64,000 nucleotides of DNA from JAJXXT01 sp963764465 (GCA_963764465.1 CAVXSO010000006.1:558001-622000), one strand, 5' to 3'; counted from the first letter of the stretch, positions 23,392 through 33,164 are shown. Program-made: numbers and translations. The notes: generated by a model not told the origin, from the sequence alone.

Positions 23392-25212
23392 TCACCCCCC
23401 CACCTTCGCGCCCCCCATCTTCACGGCCGCCGCCTGCACGTACGCGGCCCGCGCCGCCCGCACCTCGCCGCGCGCCGAGACCTCCGCCACCGGCACGTCC
23501 CACCACGCGCCGCCGATCCCGCTCACCGCCTGCGCGTCCGTCTCCAGCACCAGCACCGTCGTCCGCTCCGCGCGCAGCGCCTCGCCCAGCGCCTGCTCCA
23601 GCGCCGGAATATCCTCCACCTTCCGCGCGATCGCCCCCAGCCCCCGCGCCTGCGCCACGAAGTCCGGCGCCGGCCCCGGCCTGATGTTGTTGAAGCTCGC
23701 GCCCCCCGTCGCCTGCTGCAGCCGCTCGATGCACCCGAAGCCGGCGTTATCCAGCAGCACCACGATCAGCGGCAGCCCCATCGCGACGGAGGTCGCGATC
23801 TCGCTGTTCAGCATCAGCCACGACCCGTCCCCCACCATCACCACCACCGGCCGCTCCGGGCACGCGATCTTCACCCCCAGCCCGCCCGCGATCTCGTAGC
23901 CCATGGTCGAGTAGCCGTATTCGCAGTGGTACCCGTCATGGCTCGTCGTCCGCCAAAGCCGGTGCAGCTCCCCCGGCAATCCGCCGGCCGCCGCCACCAG
24001 GACCGCGTCATCCGGCATCGCCCGCCGCACCGCCCCGATCGCCTGCGCATCGCCCGGCAAGGCATTCGTCGGCGCCGTCACGCGTGCCACCGCCTCGAAC
24101 CAGGCGCGCCGGTCCGGCACCGCCCAGCCACTCCGCCAGTCGCCCAGCAACGCCGACAGCGCCGCGAGCCCCACGCCCGCATCCGCCACCATCGCCTCGG
24201 CCCCGCCGCGCCAGGTGTCGAATGCCTGCACATTCAGCGCCAGCAGCTTCTTCCCCGCCAGCAGTCGCCGCGAACCGGTGGTGAAATCCCCAAGCCGCGT
24301 CCCCACCGCGAACACCAGGTCGGCCTCCGCGAGATGCCGGTTCGCCGGCTCCGTCCCCGTCACGCCCACCGCCCCCAGCGCCCATTCCTCCCGGTCCGGC
24401 ACCGCCCCGCGCCCGGCCTGCGTCTCCACCACCGGCACCCCATGCCGCGCCGCGAACCCGCCCAGCACCGCGCAGGCGCCGGAGAAATGCACGCCCCCGC
24501 CCGCCACGATCACCGGCCGCTTCGCCGCGCGCAGCATCGTCGCCGCCCGCGACAGCTCGGTGCCATCCGGCGGCGGCCGGCGGATGTGCCAGACCCGCGG
24601 CGCGAAGAACGCGTCCGGGAAATCCCACGCCTGCGCCTGCACATCCTGGCACAGCGCCAGCGTCACCGGCCCGCACGCGGCGGGGTCGGTCAGCACCGAA
24701 AGCGCCGCCGGCAGGCTCGTCATCAGCTGCTCCGGCCGCGTGATGCGGTCGAACAGCCGCGAGACCGGCCGCAGGCAATCGCTGGCACTCACCGTCAGGT
24801 CGGAGAAATCCTCCACCTGCTGCAACACCGGGTCCGGCACGCGGCTCGCGAACACATCGCCGGGCAGGAACAGCACCGGCAGCCGGTTCACATGCGCCAG
24901 CGCCGCCGCCGTCACCAGGTTCGTCGCCCCCGGCCCGATCGAGGTCGTGCACGCCATGAAGCGCCGCCGCCGCACCTGGCGCGCGAACGCCGCCGCCGCG
25001 AAGCCCATGGCGCTCTCGTTATGCGCCCGCAACGTCGGCAGCGCCTCGCGCCCGCCCGGCCCCATCTCGGCCAGCGCCTCGCCCAGCCCCGCGACATTGC
25101 CATGCCCGAAGATCGCCCACACCCCGGCGCAGAGCGGCATCTCGTGCCCGTCCACCACCGTCCGCTGCGCCGCCAACGCCTTCACCAGCGCCTGAGCCAT
25201 CGTCATCCGCAT
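23392..25212 (-). CDS. iolD: 3D-(3,5/4)-trihydroxycyclohexane-1,2-dione hydrolase
   Basis: A 606-residue ThDP-dependent enzyme opening the ring to 5-deoxyglucuronate. ATG 25212 follows GGAGG with 7-nt spacing; upstream in-frame codons are not protein-like. The early GVWAIFGHGNVAGLGEAL and the late ThDP-binding VVMVGDGSWLMLNSEIATSV (GDG...N) place it in the acetolactate-synthase fold family, and IolD is the only member with this start. It diverges from iolG over a 75-bp gap that must hold both promoters. Confidence 0.92.
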   Translation of the reverse strand: MRMTMAQALVKALAAQRTVVDGHEMPLCAGVWAIFGHGNVAGLGEALAEMGPGGREALPTLRAHNESAMGFAAAAFARQVRRRRFMACTTSIGPGATNLVTAAALAHVNRLPVLFLPGDVFASRVPDPVLQQVEDFSDLTVSASDCLRPVSRLFDRITRPEQLMTSLPAALSVLTDPAACGPVTLALCQDVQAQAWDFPDAFFAPRVWHIRRPPPDGTELSRAATMLRAAKRPVIVAGGGVHFSGACAVLGGFAARHGVPVVETQAGRGAVPDREEWALGAVGVTGTEPANRHLAEADLVFAVGTRLGDFTTGSRRLLAGKKLLALNVQAFDTWRGGAEAMVADAGVGLAALSALLGDWRSGWAVPDRRAWFEAVARVTAPTNALPGDAQAIGAVRRAMPDDAVLVAAAGGLPGELHRLWRTTSHDGYHCEYGYSTMGYEIAGGLGVKIACPERPVVVMVGDGSWLMLNSEIATSVAMGLPLIVVLLDNAGFGCIERLQQATGGASFNNIRPGPAPDFVAQARGLGAIARKVEDIPALEQALGEALRAERTTVLVLETDAQAVSGIGGAWWDVPVAEVSARGEVRAARAAYVQAAAVKMGGAKVGG

Positions 25213-25287
25213 CGGCAGATCCTCCCTCCCCCCTATTGTCGATTGGACGGCGACGGATGACAAACGCGCCAAACCAAGGAGCGAATC

Positions 25288-26262
25288 ATGCGTGACGTGG
25301 CGGTGATCGGGGCAGGACGGATCGGTGCGATCCACGCCCGCAATCTGGCGTCGATGCCCGGCCTGCGCATCGCCGGCATCGCGGACCCGGACACGACGGC
25401 CGCGGAGCGCCTGGCCGCAGCCTGCAACACCGGCGTCATCTCGCTCGATACCGCCTTCGGCACCGGCGCGGTCATCATCGCCTCTCCCACCCCCACCCAT
25501 GCCGACTACGTGGAGCGCGCCGCCACCGCCGGCTGCGCCGCCTTCTGCGAGAAGCCGGTGGATCTCGACGCCGACCGCGTCCGTGCCTGCCTCGCCGCGG
25601 CGGAAAATGCCGGCATCCTGCTCATGGTCGGCTTCAACCGCCGCTTCGACCCCAGCTTCGCCGCGCTGAGGGAAAGCATCGCCGCGGGCGCCATCGGCCG
25701 CCTCGAACTCCTCAGCATCACCAGCCGCGATCCGGCTCCCCCGCCCGCGTCCTACATCCGGACGTCCGGCGGCCTGTTCCGCGACATGACCATCCACGAT
25801 TTCGACATGGCCCGCTTCCTGCTCGGCGAGGAACCCGTCGGCGTCAGCGCCACCGCCTCCGCCCTGCTGCCGGAGGTCGCCGCCGAGGCCGATATCGACA
25901 CCGCGGCGATCACGCTGCGCACCGCCTCGGGCGCCATCGCCACCATCACCAACTCCCGCCGCGCCACCTACGGCTACGACCAGCGGATCGAGGCGCACGG
26001 CTCCGCCGGCATGGTCGCCGCCGGCAACCGGACCGCAACGAGTCTCACCGTTGCCGATGCACACGGATACCGCACGGACCCGGCGCTGCCCTTCTTCCTC
26101 GAACGTTATGCCGCCGCCTATCGTGCTGAACTCGCAACTTTCCTCGCAGCACTCGAAGGCCAGGACGTCGCCTACCCCACGGGCGAGGATGGACTGCGAG
26201 CGCTGCTCATCGCGGATGCCGCCTTCGAGTCGGTCCGCAGCCGCGAGGAGATCGCACTCTGA
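25288..26262 (+). CDS. iolG: Inositol 2-dehydrogenase (Gfo/Idh/MocA family)
   Basis: A 324-residue NAD-dependent oxidoreductase, first step of myo-inositol breakdown. It has the Rossmann motif VAVIGAGRIGAIHARNLASM and the conserved AFCEKPVDLD lysine-proline block. The C-terminal barrel has RTSGGLFRDMTIHDFDMARF, where histidine and aspartate are catalytic. AAGGAG lies 6 nt before the ATG. The adjacent iolD and iolE make inositol the most likely substrate. The next gene starts at its stop (TGATG). Confidence 0.9.
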   Translation: MRDVAVIGAGRIGAIHARNLASMPGLRIAGIADPDTTAAERLAAACNTGVISLDTAFGTGAVIIASPTPTHADYVERAATAGCAAFCEKPVDLDADRVRACLAAAENAGILLMVGFNRRFDPSFAALRESIAAGAIGRLELLSITSRDPAPPPASYIRTSGGLFRDMTIHDFDMARFLLGEEPVGVSATASALLPEVAAEADIDTAAITLRTASGAIATITNSRRATYGYDQRIEAHGSAGMVAAGNRTATSLTVADAHGYRTDPALPFFLERYAAAYRAELATFLAALEGQDVAYPTGEDGLRALLIADAAFESVRSREEIAL

Positions 26263-27188
26263 TGCGCATCGGCCTCGTCACCGATTCCCTCGGCCATCTC
26301 GACCGCGAGTCGATGCTCGACGCCTGCCGATCCATGGGCATCGCGGCGCTGGAAATCGGCTGCGGCGCCTGGTCCGGCGCCCCGCATCTCGACCTCGCGG
26401 CAATGCTCGCCAGCGACACGGAGCGCCGCGCCCTGCTGGCCGCCATCGAGCGCCGCGGCCTGGAACTCGTGGCGCTGAACTGCTCCGGCAACCCGCTCCA
26501 CCCCGGGGCGTCCGGCGCCGACCATCGGCGCGTCGCCGAGGGAACCATTCGCCTCGCCCCCCTGCTCGGCGTCAAACGCGTCGTCATGATGTCCGGCTGC
26601 CCCGGCGGCCCGGGCGATGCCAACGCCAACTGGATCACCACCGCCTGGCCACCCGAGACCGCCGAGGTCCTCGCCTGGCAGTGGCGCGAGCGCATCACCC
26701 CGTTCTGGCAGGACCTCACCCGGCTCGCGGAGCAGAGCGGCGTCACCATCGCGCTCGAACTCCACGGCCAGCAATCCGTCTACAACGTGCCCACGCTCTT
26801 CCGCCTGCGCGGCGCGGTCGGCCCGCGCATCGGCGCCAACCTCGATCCCAGCCATCTTATGTGGATGGGCGCGGACCCCGCCGCCGCGGCCAGGGCGCTC
26901 GGCCCCGCCATCCACCACGTCCACGCCAAGGACACCCGCATCGACGCCAGCAATGCGGCACTGTCCTCCGTCATCGACACCACCCCGATGGCGGACCACG
27001 CGCACCGCGCCTGGTCCTACGTCACCCTGGGCGACGGCCACGCGCTGCCCTGGTGGAAAACCTTCCTGGCCGCGCTGAAGACCGCCGGCTACGACGACGT
27101 CCTGTCCATCGAGCACGAGGACGTCTCCTGCACGCCGGAGGAAGGTGTGGCCCGCTCCGTCGAGCTGCTCCAACAGGCCATGGCGTAA
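26262..27188 (+). CDS. Sugar phosphate isomerase/epimerase, TIM-barrel
   Basis: A 308-residue xylose-isomerase-like barrel in the iolG transcript (TGATG overlap). Visible metal and substrate sites are LEIGCGAWS, ALELHGQQ, GANLDPSHLMWMG and HVHAKDTRID. The order of these resembles IolH/IolI-type proteins. The likely role is isomerisation of an inosose or related ketose, but no exact IolI or IolH signature is seen. Confidence 0.78.
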   Translation: MRIGLVTDSLGHLDRESMLDACRSMGIAALEIGCGAWSGAPHLDLAAMLASDTERRALLAAIERRGLELVALNCSGNPLHPGASGADHRRVAEGTIRLAPLLGVKRVVMMSGCPGGPGDANANWITTAWPPETAEVLAWQWRERITPFWQDLTRLAEQSGVTIALELHGQQSVYNVPTLFRLRGAVGPRIGANLDPSHLMWMGADPAAAARALGPAIHHVHAKDTRIDASNAALSSVIDTTPMADHAHRAWSYVTLGDGHALPWWKTFLAALKTAGYDDVLSIEHEDVSCTPEEGVARSVELLQQAMA

Positions 27189-27192
27189 AAGG

Positions 27193-27561
27193 ATGACCTT
27201 CCGTAACGACTACGAACGCGGCCAGCAGGACACCCGCCCCTGGGGCACGTGGGAGGTGCTGGATTCCGGCCCCGGCTGGTGCGTGAAGCGCATCACCGTC
27301 AATCCCGGCGGCATCCTCTCGCTGCAGAAGCACCGGCACCGCGCCGAGGTCTGGACCGTCACCGCCGGCACCGCCCGCGTCACCCAGGACGGCAAGGTTT
27401 TCGAAATCGCAGCCGGCCAGACGACCCAGCACGCCATCGGCGTCGTCCACCGCGTGGAAAACCCGGGCTCCGTCCCCATGGTCTTCATCGAGGTCCAGCT
27501 CGGCCAGGAACTCCGCGAGGACGACATCGAGCGCTTCGAAGACCGCTACGGCCGCGGCTAG
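27193..27561 (+). CDS. Cupin, mannose-6-phosphate isomerase type II-like domain
   Basis: A 122-residue single-domain cupin. ATG 27193 sits 5 nt after the stop of the isomerase gene, behind AAAAGG. The body WGTWEVLDSGPGWCVKRITV, LQKHRHRAEVWTVTAGTARV and QHAIGVVHRVENPG contains the cupin histidine-glutamate metal site. It matches the C-terminal domain of bifunctional mannose-1-phosphate guanylyltransferase/isomerases. As a stand-alone unit beside iol genes it probably isomerises a sugar; IolB is a different cupin family. Confidence 0.78.
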   Translation: MTFRNDYERGQQDTRPWGTWEVLDSGPGWCVKRITVNPGGILSLQKHRHRAEVWTVTAGTARVTQDGKVFEIAAGQTTQHAIGVVHRVENPGSVPMVFIEVQLGQELREDDIERFEDRYGRG

Positions 27562-27571
27562 CCGCGCCGCC

Positions 27572-27769
27572 TCAGCGCGTCCCCTCGTCGCGATGTTCCT
27601 GCGCCTGCAGGAGCGCCGACTGCGCCCCCGCCGACAACGCCGAAAACGCCGATCCGCCGCCAAGCGGGCGGACCGTCGGCGCCGGCTGGAAATTCTCCAG
27701 CGCCGGCGTCGGCGCCACCAGGCTCGTCGTCGCCGAAGCCCAGATCCCGCTGGCCTGCCCCACATTCAT
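27572..27769 (-). CDS. Possible 65-residue protein, unknown
   Basis: From ATG 27769 the frame reads MNVGQASGIWASATTSLVA, then a proline- and glycine-spaced low-complexity body and a charged end (LLQAQEHRDEGTR). Codon third positions are GC-rich as in real genes here, and its stop is 11 nt from the convergent cupin stop. No clear ribosome site. Family unknown; it may be spurious. Confidence 0.4.
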   Translation of the reverse strand: MNVGQASGIWASATTSLVAPTPALENFQPAPTVRPLGGGSAFSALSAGAQSALLQAQEHRDEGTR

Positions 27770-27988
27770 GCCCGCGGAAATGCATACGCCATGCCGTGCG
27801 GGCGCGGGGCAAATCCGCCCCGCACACCCGGCAACCCCTGCCGGCCGGCACCAGGCGCCCGGCAATCCCATCCTGCTTTCTTGAATCGGCTCTTCAGGCC
27901 AATTGGACGTCAGCGTGCCACGACGGCAGCGGAACGCAGCCCAATTCAACAAATGATGAGCTCATGGTCCGTTCGTCAAAGAGCGGCG

Positions 27989-28768
27989 TCACGGCGCATC
28001 TCCTTTGAATGCGGCGATATTGTTAGCGACGAAGCTCCAGACAATTTTGTCTTCAACCTTGAATGAATTTCCCTTGTCGAGCTTCAACCAGGACGGCCAA
28101 ACGCTAGGCATTGGCGAGACCGGGTCTCGCGTGAGCTCGAAGGTCGCGCCGACGAGGCGAACGCCAGCGCCATAGGCGGCCGCGAGATCGCGCGGATCGA
28201 CCTGCTCGATCGAGTTACGATCGTTGATGTTGGTGAAACGCACGAGCAGCGGCAGGTTTTCGGCTGGAATATTGATCGGTTTTGCCTTTGCGCCTCGTAT
28301 CAGGCGAGCACGATCCAAAATCACCCACGACGGTCCGCTTTCCGGAAACGCTTGGGCATCTGGGGGGAACAGCGAGCGGTACGCAACGAAGGGGAGGAGG
28401 TCGAGTGACGTGCCGTGCGGCAAATAGTATCCTCCCGGGCCTCCCAGCAATGGGGTGAAGTTTACGACGAACAGCAAGCCCGGTTTCCCGAGATCAACCG
28501 TGATGGCGGAGCCCGTGAGGCTGCCATGGAACTGGGCAGCCCAATCCAACGGCAGTGCCTCGATGAACCATTGCGGCAGTGATTGATACGTGACTTGAAC
28601 GACCCCTGATCCCGTGTGGGTCACGCCATTGACGTCGACATCGACGGTCAGCCGGTAGCGGAGGGTGACGCCACCGCCGGCCAGATCGTATGCCAACAGC
28701 AGGATAGCGATGATAACCGCGCAGCCGGCGACCACGAACTTCCGACGTCGTGTCACAACAACACGCAC
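27989..28768 (-). CDS. Hypothetical membrane-anchored protein, 259 aa
   Basis: A basic N-terminus, then one membrane anchor (FVVAGCAVIIAILLLAYDLA, residues 11–30). The rest should be periplasmic and beta-rich (TLRYRLTVDVDVNGVTHTGS and GVVQVTYQSLPQWF). No cysteine pairs and no known catalytic motif. The gene is AT-richer than its neighbours, suggesting transfer. The 220 bp between it and the small ORF and the 410 bp upstream carry no recognisable genes. Confidence 0.65.
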   Translation of the reverse strand: MRVVVTRRRKFVVAGCAVIIAILLLAYDLAGGGVTLRYRLTVDVDVNGVTHTGSGVVQVTYQSLPQWFIEALPLDWAAQFHGSLTGSAITVDLGKPGLLFVVNFTPLLGGPGGYYLPHGTSLDLLPFVAYRSLFPPDAQAFPESGPSWVILDRARLIRGAKAKPINIPAENLPLLVRFTNINDRNSIEQVDPRDLAAAYGAGVRLVGATFELTRDPVSPMPSVWPSWLKLDKGNSFKVEDKIVWSFVANNIAAFKGDAP

Positions 28769-29179
28769 TCGGCATCAGCCAACGTGCCGGCTTCCCTGGA
28801 ACGATCCATCGTCACGATTGAGCGGTCGCCTCGACGCCTTGAGAGGCCAATTCCGCTAACGTGCCGAAGCGCGCCCTGCCCGCGGAACCACGCATGATGA
28901 GCGTGGCACCCCGCCCCCTGAACGGCCCGGCCCGCAGCCATCCGACGGCGCTGGCAACCCCATGCGTATGGGCGAATGGCCGAGCGTGGATTTCCGCTGC
29001 CAGACGCCCCTGCCGACAGAACCTTCAAATGGCCCGATTGGATGCAACCGGCGTCCTGGCTTGCGCGCCGCTCCGGAGGCGCCTCACCCATGAATGCAAA
29101 CCGGGGAATTGCCCGCTGCAAGGGCCGCCTGCGACAAGGTGAAGGGCCCGCCGCCGGAACGACGACGAGCCCGTTCGCC
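28769..29179. other. 411-bp stretch without a supported gene
   Basis: Lies between the divergent-facing ends of the anchored hypothetical protein (its 5' side) and metY (its 3' side). The first 60 bp are AT-richer and could hold the promoter of the leftward hypothetical gene. Open frames exist on both strands but none looks like a protein or has a ribosome site. I see no RNA motif. Confidence 0.5.
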
Positions 29180-30451
29180 TCACCCAATCTTATCCAGCGC
29201 CTGCCCGATATCGGCCAGGATATCGTCGATATGCTCGATCCCGATGGAAAGCCGCACATACCCGGGCGATACCCCCGTCGCCGCCTGCTCGGACTGCGAA
29301 AGCTGCGAATGCGTCGTGCTCGCCGGATGGATCGCGAGGCTGCGCGCATCCCCGATATTGGCCACGTGGTACAGCAGCTGCAGGGAATCGATGAACTTCT
29401 TCCCCGCCGCCACACCGCCCTTCAGCTCCATGCCGACCAGCCCGCCCATGCCGCCGTGCATGTATTTCGCGGCCAGTTGCGGCGACGTCAGCGACGGATG
29501 GATCACGGTCGCCACCTCCGGCCGCTTCTGCAGATAGTCCACCACCGCCATCGCGTTCTCGCTGTGCGCGCGCATCCGCAGCGCCACGGTCTCGACCCCC
29601 TGCAGGATCAGGAACGCGTTGAACGGCGAGATCGCGGCGCCGAGGTCGCGCAGCAGCGTCACGCGCATCTTCAGGATGAACGCCACCGGCCCCAGCGGCT
29701 TCACCGCCTGGCTCCACACTGCGCCGTGATAGGACGGGTCCGGCGTGTTCAGCGCGGGCTGGCGCGCCGCATGCGCCTCCCAGTCGAAATTGCCGCCATC
29801 GACGACGATGCCGCCGATCGAGTTGCCGTGCCCGCCGAGATACTTCGTCAGCGAATGCATCACCACCGCGGCCCCGTGCTGCAGCGGCTTCACCAGCAGC
29901 GGGCACGCCGTGTTGTCCATCACCAGCGGAATGCCGAGCGGCCGCCCGATCGCCGCCACCTCCGCGATCGGAAACACGCGCAGCTTCGGGTTCGGCAGCG
30001 TCTCCGCGTAGTAGAGCCGCGTCTTGTCGTCCGTCGCGCGGCGAAACCCCTCGGGGTCGGCGGGATCGACGAATCGCACCTCGATCCCCTGGTCGCGCAG
30101 CGTGTTCGCGAACAGGTTCCACGTCCCGCCATAGAGGTCCGTGGACGCCACGACGTTGTCCCCGACCTTCGCCAGGTTCTGCACGCAGAACGCGGAGGCC
30201 GACTGCCCGGAGGCCAGCGCCAGCGCCGCGACACCCCCTTCCAGCGCCGCGACGCGCTTCTCCAGCGCATCCGTCGTCGGGTTCATGATGCGCGTGTAGA
30301 TGTTGCCCAGCGCCTTCAGCGCGAACAGATCCGCCGCATGCTCGCTGCTGTCGAACTGGTAGGACGTCGTCTGGTAGATCGGCACCGCGACGGACGTGGT
30401 CGCCGAATCCCGGCGCCAGCCGGCGTGAAGCGCGAGCGTTTCGTCGTGCAT
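29180..30451 (-). CDS. metY: O-acetylhomoserine sulfhydrylase / aminocarboxypropyltransferase
   Basis: A 423-residue PLP enzyme that makes homocysteine from O-acetylhomoserine and sulfide. The opening ETLALHAGW and the Ala/Gly-rich cofactor region LALASGQSASAF, DNTACPLLVKPL and the PLP lysine in VVMHSLTKYLGGHGN are typical of the Cys/Met-metabolism class. The length (about 425) favours MetY over MetB/MetZ (380–400). A GGAGG precedes the start. It diverges from the dehydrogenase gene over 74 bp. Confidence 0.9.
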   Translation of the reverse strand: MHDETLALHAGWRRDSATTSVAVPIYQTTSYQFDSSEHAADLFALKALGNIYTRIMNPTTDALEKRVAALEGGVAALALASGQSASAFCVQNLAKVGDNVVASTDLYGGTWNLFANTLRDQGIEVRFVDPADPEGFRRATDDKTRLYYAETLPNPKLRVFPIAEVAAIGRPLGIPLVMDNTACPLLVKPLQHGAAVVMHSLTKYLGGHGNSIGGIVVDGGNFDWEAHAARQPALNTPDPSYHGAVWSQAVKPLGPVAFILKMRVTLLRDLGAAISPFNAFLILQGVETVALRMRAHSENAMAVVDYLQKRPEVATVIHPSLTSPQLAAKYMHGGMGGLVGMELKGGVAAGKKFIDSLQLLYHVANIGDARSLAIHPASTTHSQLSQSEQAATGVSPGYVRLSIGIEHIDDILADIGQALDKIG

Positions 30452-30525
30452 GGCAGATCCTCCGTTCCTGTGGCGTTGCCGCTGGCCAAGATGTCGCCGA
30501 TCATGCGGGCCAGAGCAAGCGAGGG

Positions 30526-31584
30526 ATGCCGGCGATGAAACTGGTGGTGCTGCCCGGCGACGGGATCGGGCCGGAAATCGTGGCGGTGACGGCGGCTGTG
30601 CTCGCGGCCGCCTCGCAGCGTTTCCAGCTCGGCATCCACACCGCGCACGACGTCGCCGGCCAGGAATCCATCGCCCGATACGGCAGGGCCGTCCGCCCGG
30701 CGCTCGTGGACATCGTGCGCGAGGCCGATGGCCTCCTCCTCGGCCCGACCTCCACGCTCGACTATGCCGGCGAGCCTGGTCCCAGCGCCGTCTTCCGCAA
30801 GGCGCTCGATCTCTTCGCCAACATCCGCCCCGCCCGCACCTATCCGGGCCTGCCCGGCCGCGTCGGCGCGATGGACCTCGTCGTCGTGCGCGAGAACACC
30901 GAAGGCTTCTACGCAGACCGCAACATGGCGCACGGCAACGCCGACATCCTGGTGACGGAGGACGTTGCGATCGCGATCCGGAAGATCACCCGCCAGGGCA
31001 GCGAGCGCATCGCCCGCGCCGGCTTCGAGCTCGCCATGCGCCGCCCACGCAAGCTCGTCACGCTGGTGCACAAGGCCAACGTCCTCACCACCTCGGACGG
31101 GCTCTTCCTCCAGGCCTGCCGCGCGGTCGCGAAGGACTTCCCGGGCGTCAGGGTCGAGGAGGTCATCGTGGACGCGATGATGGCGCATGTCGTGCGCAAC
31201 CCCGCGCATTTCGACGTCATCGTCACCACCAACATGTTCGGCGACATCCTCTCGGACCTCACCGCGGAAATGTCCGGCAGCCTCGGCATGGGCGGCTCCA
31301 TCAACGCCGGCACGCGCTACGCCATGGCCCAGGCCGCACACGGCAGCGCGCCGGATATCGCCGGGAAAGACCTCGCCAACCCGATGAGCCTCGTCCTTTC
31401 CGCCGCCCAGCTGCTCGACTGGCACGGCCGCCGCGCCAGCCAGCCGCGCTTCGGCGAAGCCGCCAAGGCGATCGAGGACGCCGTCGCCGCCTGCCTCGAA
31501 GCCGGCGAAAAAACCCGCGACGTCGGCGGCACCGCCGGCACAAGCGCGGTCGGCGCCGCCCTCGTCAAACACCTCGGCGCCTGA
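30526..31584 (+). CDS. Isocitrate/isopropylmalate dehydrogenase family protein
   Basis: A 352-residue NAD(P)-dependent decarboxylating dehydrogenase. Family blocks seen are VLPGDGIGPEIVAV, VVVRENTEGFYADRN, the lysine in TLVHKANVLTTSDG, and VIVTTNMFGDILSDLTAEM. The spacing resembles tartrate/3-isopropylmalate-like members more than LeuB proper, and no leuCD genes are adjacent, so substrate is open. An alternative start at 30535 loses three residues. A hairpin follows its stop. Confidence 0.82.
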   Translation: MPAMKLVVLPGDGIGPEIVAVTAAVLAAASQRFQLGIHTAHDVAGQESIARYGRAVRPALVDIVREADGLLLGPTSTLDYAGEPGPSAVFRKALDLFANIRPARTYPGLPGRVGAMDLVVVRENTEGFYADRNMAHGNADILVTEDVAIAIRKITRQGSERIARAGFELAMRRPRKLVTLVHKANVLTTSDGLFLQACRAVAKDFPGVRVEEVIVDAMMAHVVRNPAHFDVIVTTNMFGDILSDLTAEMSGSLGMGGSINAGTRYAMAQAAHGSAPDIAGKDLANPMSLVLSAAQLLDWHGRRASQPRFGEAAKAIEDAVAACLEAGEKTRDVGGTAGTSAVGAALVKHLGA

Positions 31585-31592
31585 CACAAACT

Positions 31593-31616
31593 TGGCCGGA
31601 TGGGTTTCTCCGGCCA
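31593..31616. terminator. Candidate terminator hairpin after the dehydrogenase gene
   Basis: TGGCCGGA and TCCGGCCA form a perfect 8-bp stem with an 8-nt loop, starting 9 nt after the stop codon. No T-run follows, as is common in high-GC genomes. The converging glycosyltransferase gene ends 82 bp further on. Confidence 0.45.
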
Positions 31617-31697
31617 GCCCTCCACCGCCCACAGCGGCCCACACCAGGGCAACCGCCCCACGCGACGGGAAACGCCACGGCGTCAATCGCCGCCGGA

Positions 31698-32942
31698 TCA
31701 GCGCCGAGGCAACAATCCCTCGATCAAGGCGGCGATCCCGGCGGCTTCGCCGTCGCTCGTAAAATTGGCGATACAACGCTGTCGTCCCGCCGCACCGTGG
31801 CTCTGCCGCAACGCCGCGTCATCGATATAGCGCAGAACGGCCGCCAGGAATGCATCCCAGTCATCACGTCCGACCAGGAAACCCGTCCTGCCATCCTCGA
31901 CAATATCGGCAGGCCCATGGGCATAGGTCGCGACGACCGGCAGTTCGCAGGCCATCGCCTCGGCAAGCACCAGGCAAAAGCTCTCCTTGCTCGCGCCATG
32001 AATGAAGAGCGAGGCCGCTCGATAAAACACCCGCAAATCGGTTTGCCTGCCGAAGAAGCGCTGGTTCGCCGCCGGCAGGAGGGTGCGCGCCAGCGCCGAC
32101 CACTCCTCCAGGAACTCACCCGCGCCGACAAAGAGGAAACCAACGCGCTTGTCCGGCCGTGCCGTCCGTGCCCTGCTCACCACCCGTATCAGCTGGTCGA
32201 CGCGCTTCTCGGGCCGGGCCTGGGACGCTGCCATGATCCACATCATTTCCGGTTCCAACCCGAGCTCGGCACAGGCCTGCCCGCGATCTCCCGGTGCATA
32301 GAAATCCGGATCGATACCGTTATGGACCATGTGCAGCCGCTCACGCGGCAGCTGCGCGAAATGCGCGAGGAACTCCCGATGTCCGTTCGATGGCGAAACA
32401 TGCACGTCATGGATCCCATGTTTCAGCAACCGCCGCTGCACGAATTTTCCCGCCGTCTTGACGAACGGTTGCGTCCGCGTGTGGTCGTGGCTGCTGTCCT
32501 CGGTGTTCACCGTCCCGACCCCGAGCCCGCGCAGGAAGCCGATATCGATCTCGCCAGGCGAACTGGACTGGAACACGATCACCGCGACGCCGTTTTCCCG
32601 GATGAAATCGGCGATGCGCTTTCGGTTCGCGTCAGACCAATCGAAGAAGTCCGCGCGCACCTCCTCGCTCCACCGGGGCTGCACCGCCGGCCGGGCATCC
32701 AATGCCTCCACGAAGGCCAGGAGAACCCGTGCCTTTCCCTGAAGCACGCCAGCAACCAGGTCGGCGCGCTGCGCAAAGAAACGCTGAACAAAGCCCGTCG
32801 CATTGCCGAACCGGAACGCGAACACAATCACCGGACGCCGCTCCCCGGGCGCATGCTCGCGAGCGGGCGTCGCCTGGTCATGATCTTCCGACGCACGCAC
32901 GGCGCTCGTCCGGGTGGAGGCCGAGGGGAGAGTTTCCGGCAT
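31698..32942 (-). CDS. Glycosyltransferase family 4
   Basis: A 414-residue GT-B enzyme. The N-terminal half (VIVFAFRFGNATGFVQRFFA) and the nucleotide-sugar half (MVHNGIDPDFYAP, FLFVGAGEF, then KESFCLVLAEAMACELPVVA with two glutamates of the EX7E motif) define GT4. The first 35 residues are polar and lack features, so the true start may be later. Soluble or peripheral, acting on an exported glycan. It begins the polysaccharide region and is separated by 222 bp from the next GT gene in the same direction. Confidence 0.85.
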   Translation of the reverse strand: MPETLPSASTRTSAVRASEDHDQATPAREHAPGERRPVIVFAFRFGNATGFVQRFFAQRADLVAGVLQGKARVLLAFVEALDARPAVQPRWSEEVRADFFDWSDANRKRIADFIRENGVAVIVFQSSSPGEIDIGFLRGLGVGTVNTEDSSHDHTRTQPFVKTAGKFVQRRLLKHGIHDVHVSPSNGHREFLAHFAQLPRERLHMVHNGIDPDFYAPGDRGQACAELGLEPEMMWIMAASQARPEKRVDQLIRVVSRARTARPDKRVGFLFVGAGEFLEEWSALARTLLPAANQRFFGRQTDLRVFYRAASLFIHGASKESFCLVLAEAMACELPVVATYAHGPADIVEDGRTGFLVGRDDWDAFLAAVLRYIDDAALRQSHGAAGRQRCIANFTSDGEAAGIAALIEGLLPRR

Positions 32943-33164
32943 CAGACGGCCCCCGTCGCCATCGATGGACGCCAGCCGCCAGGATCAGCCGACAACCGCG
33001 CGCCCGGTATCATCGCCGTTCCACGGCGCAGCATCCCTCGACAGGCATCAACCATAAACGGCGTCCAGGTCGGTACCGGTGATCGCCTCGGGCCGAAACC
33101 GCACCGGAAGGCCGGCCGGACGCGACCGCTCATCGCACGGCAAGTGCGCGCTGGCGCCATCGGC

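Noticed and set aside
30452..30525. SAM riboswitch upstream of metY
   Set aside because: The 74-bp gap is short and I find none of the conserved SAM-I, SAM-II or SAM-V core bases.
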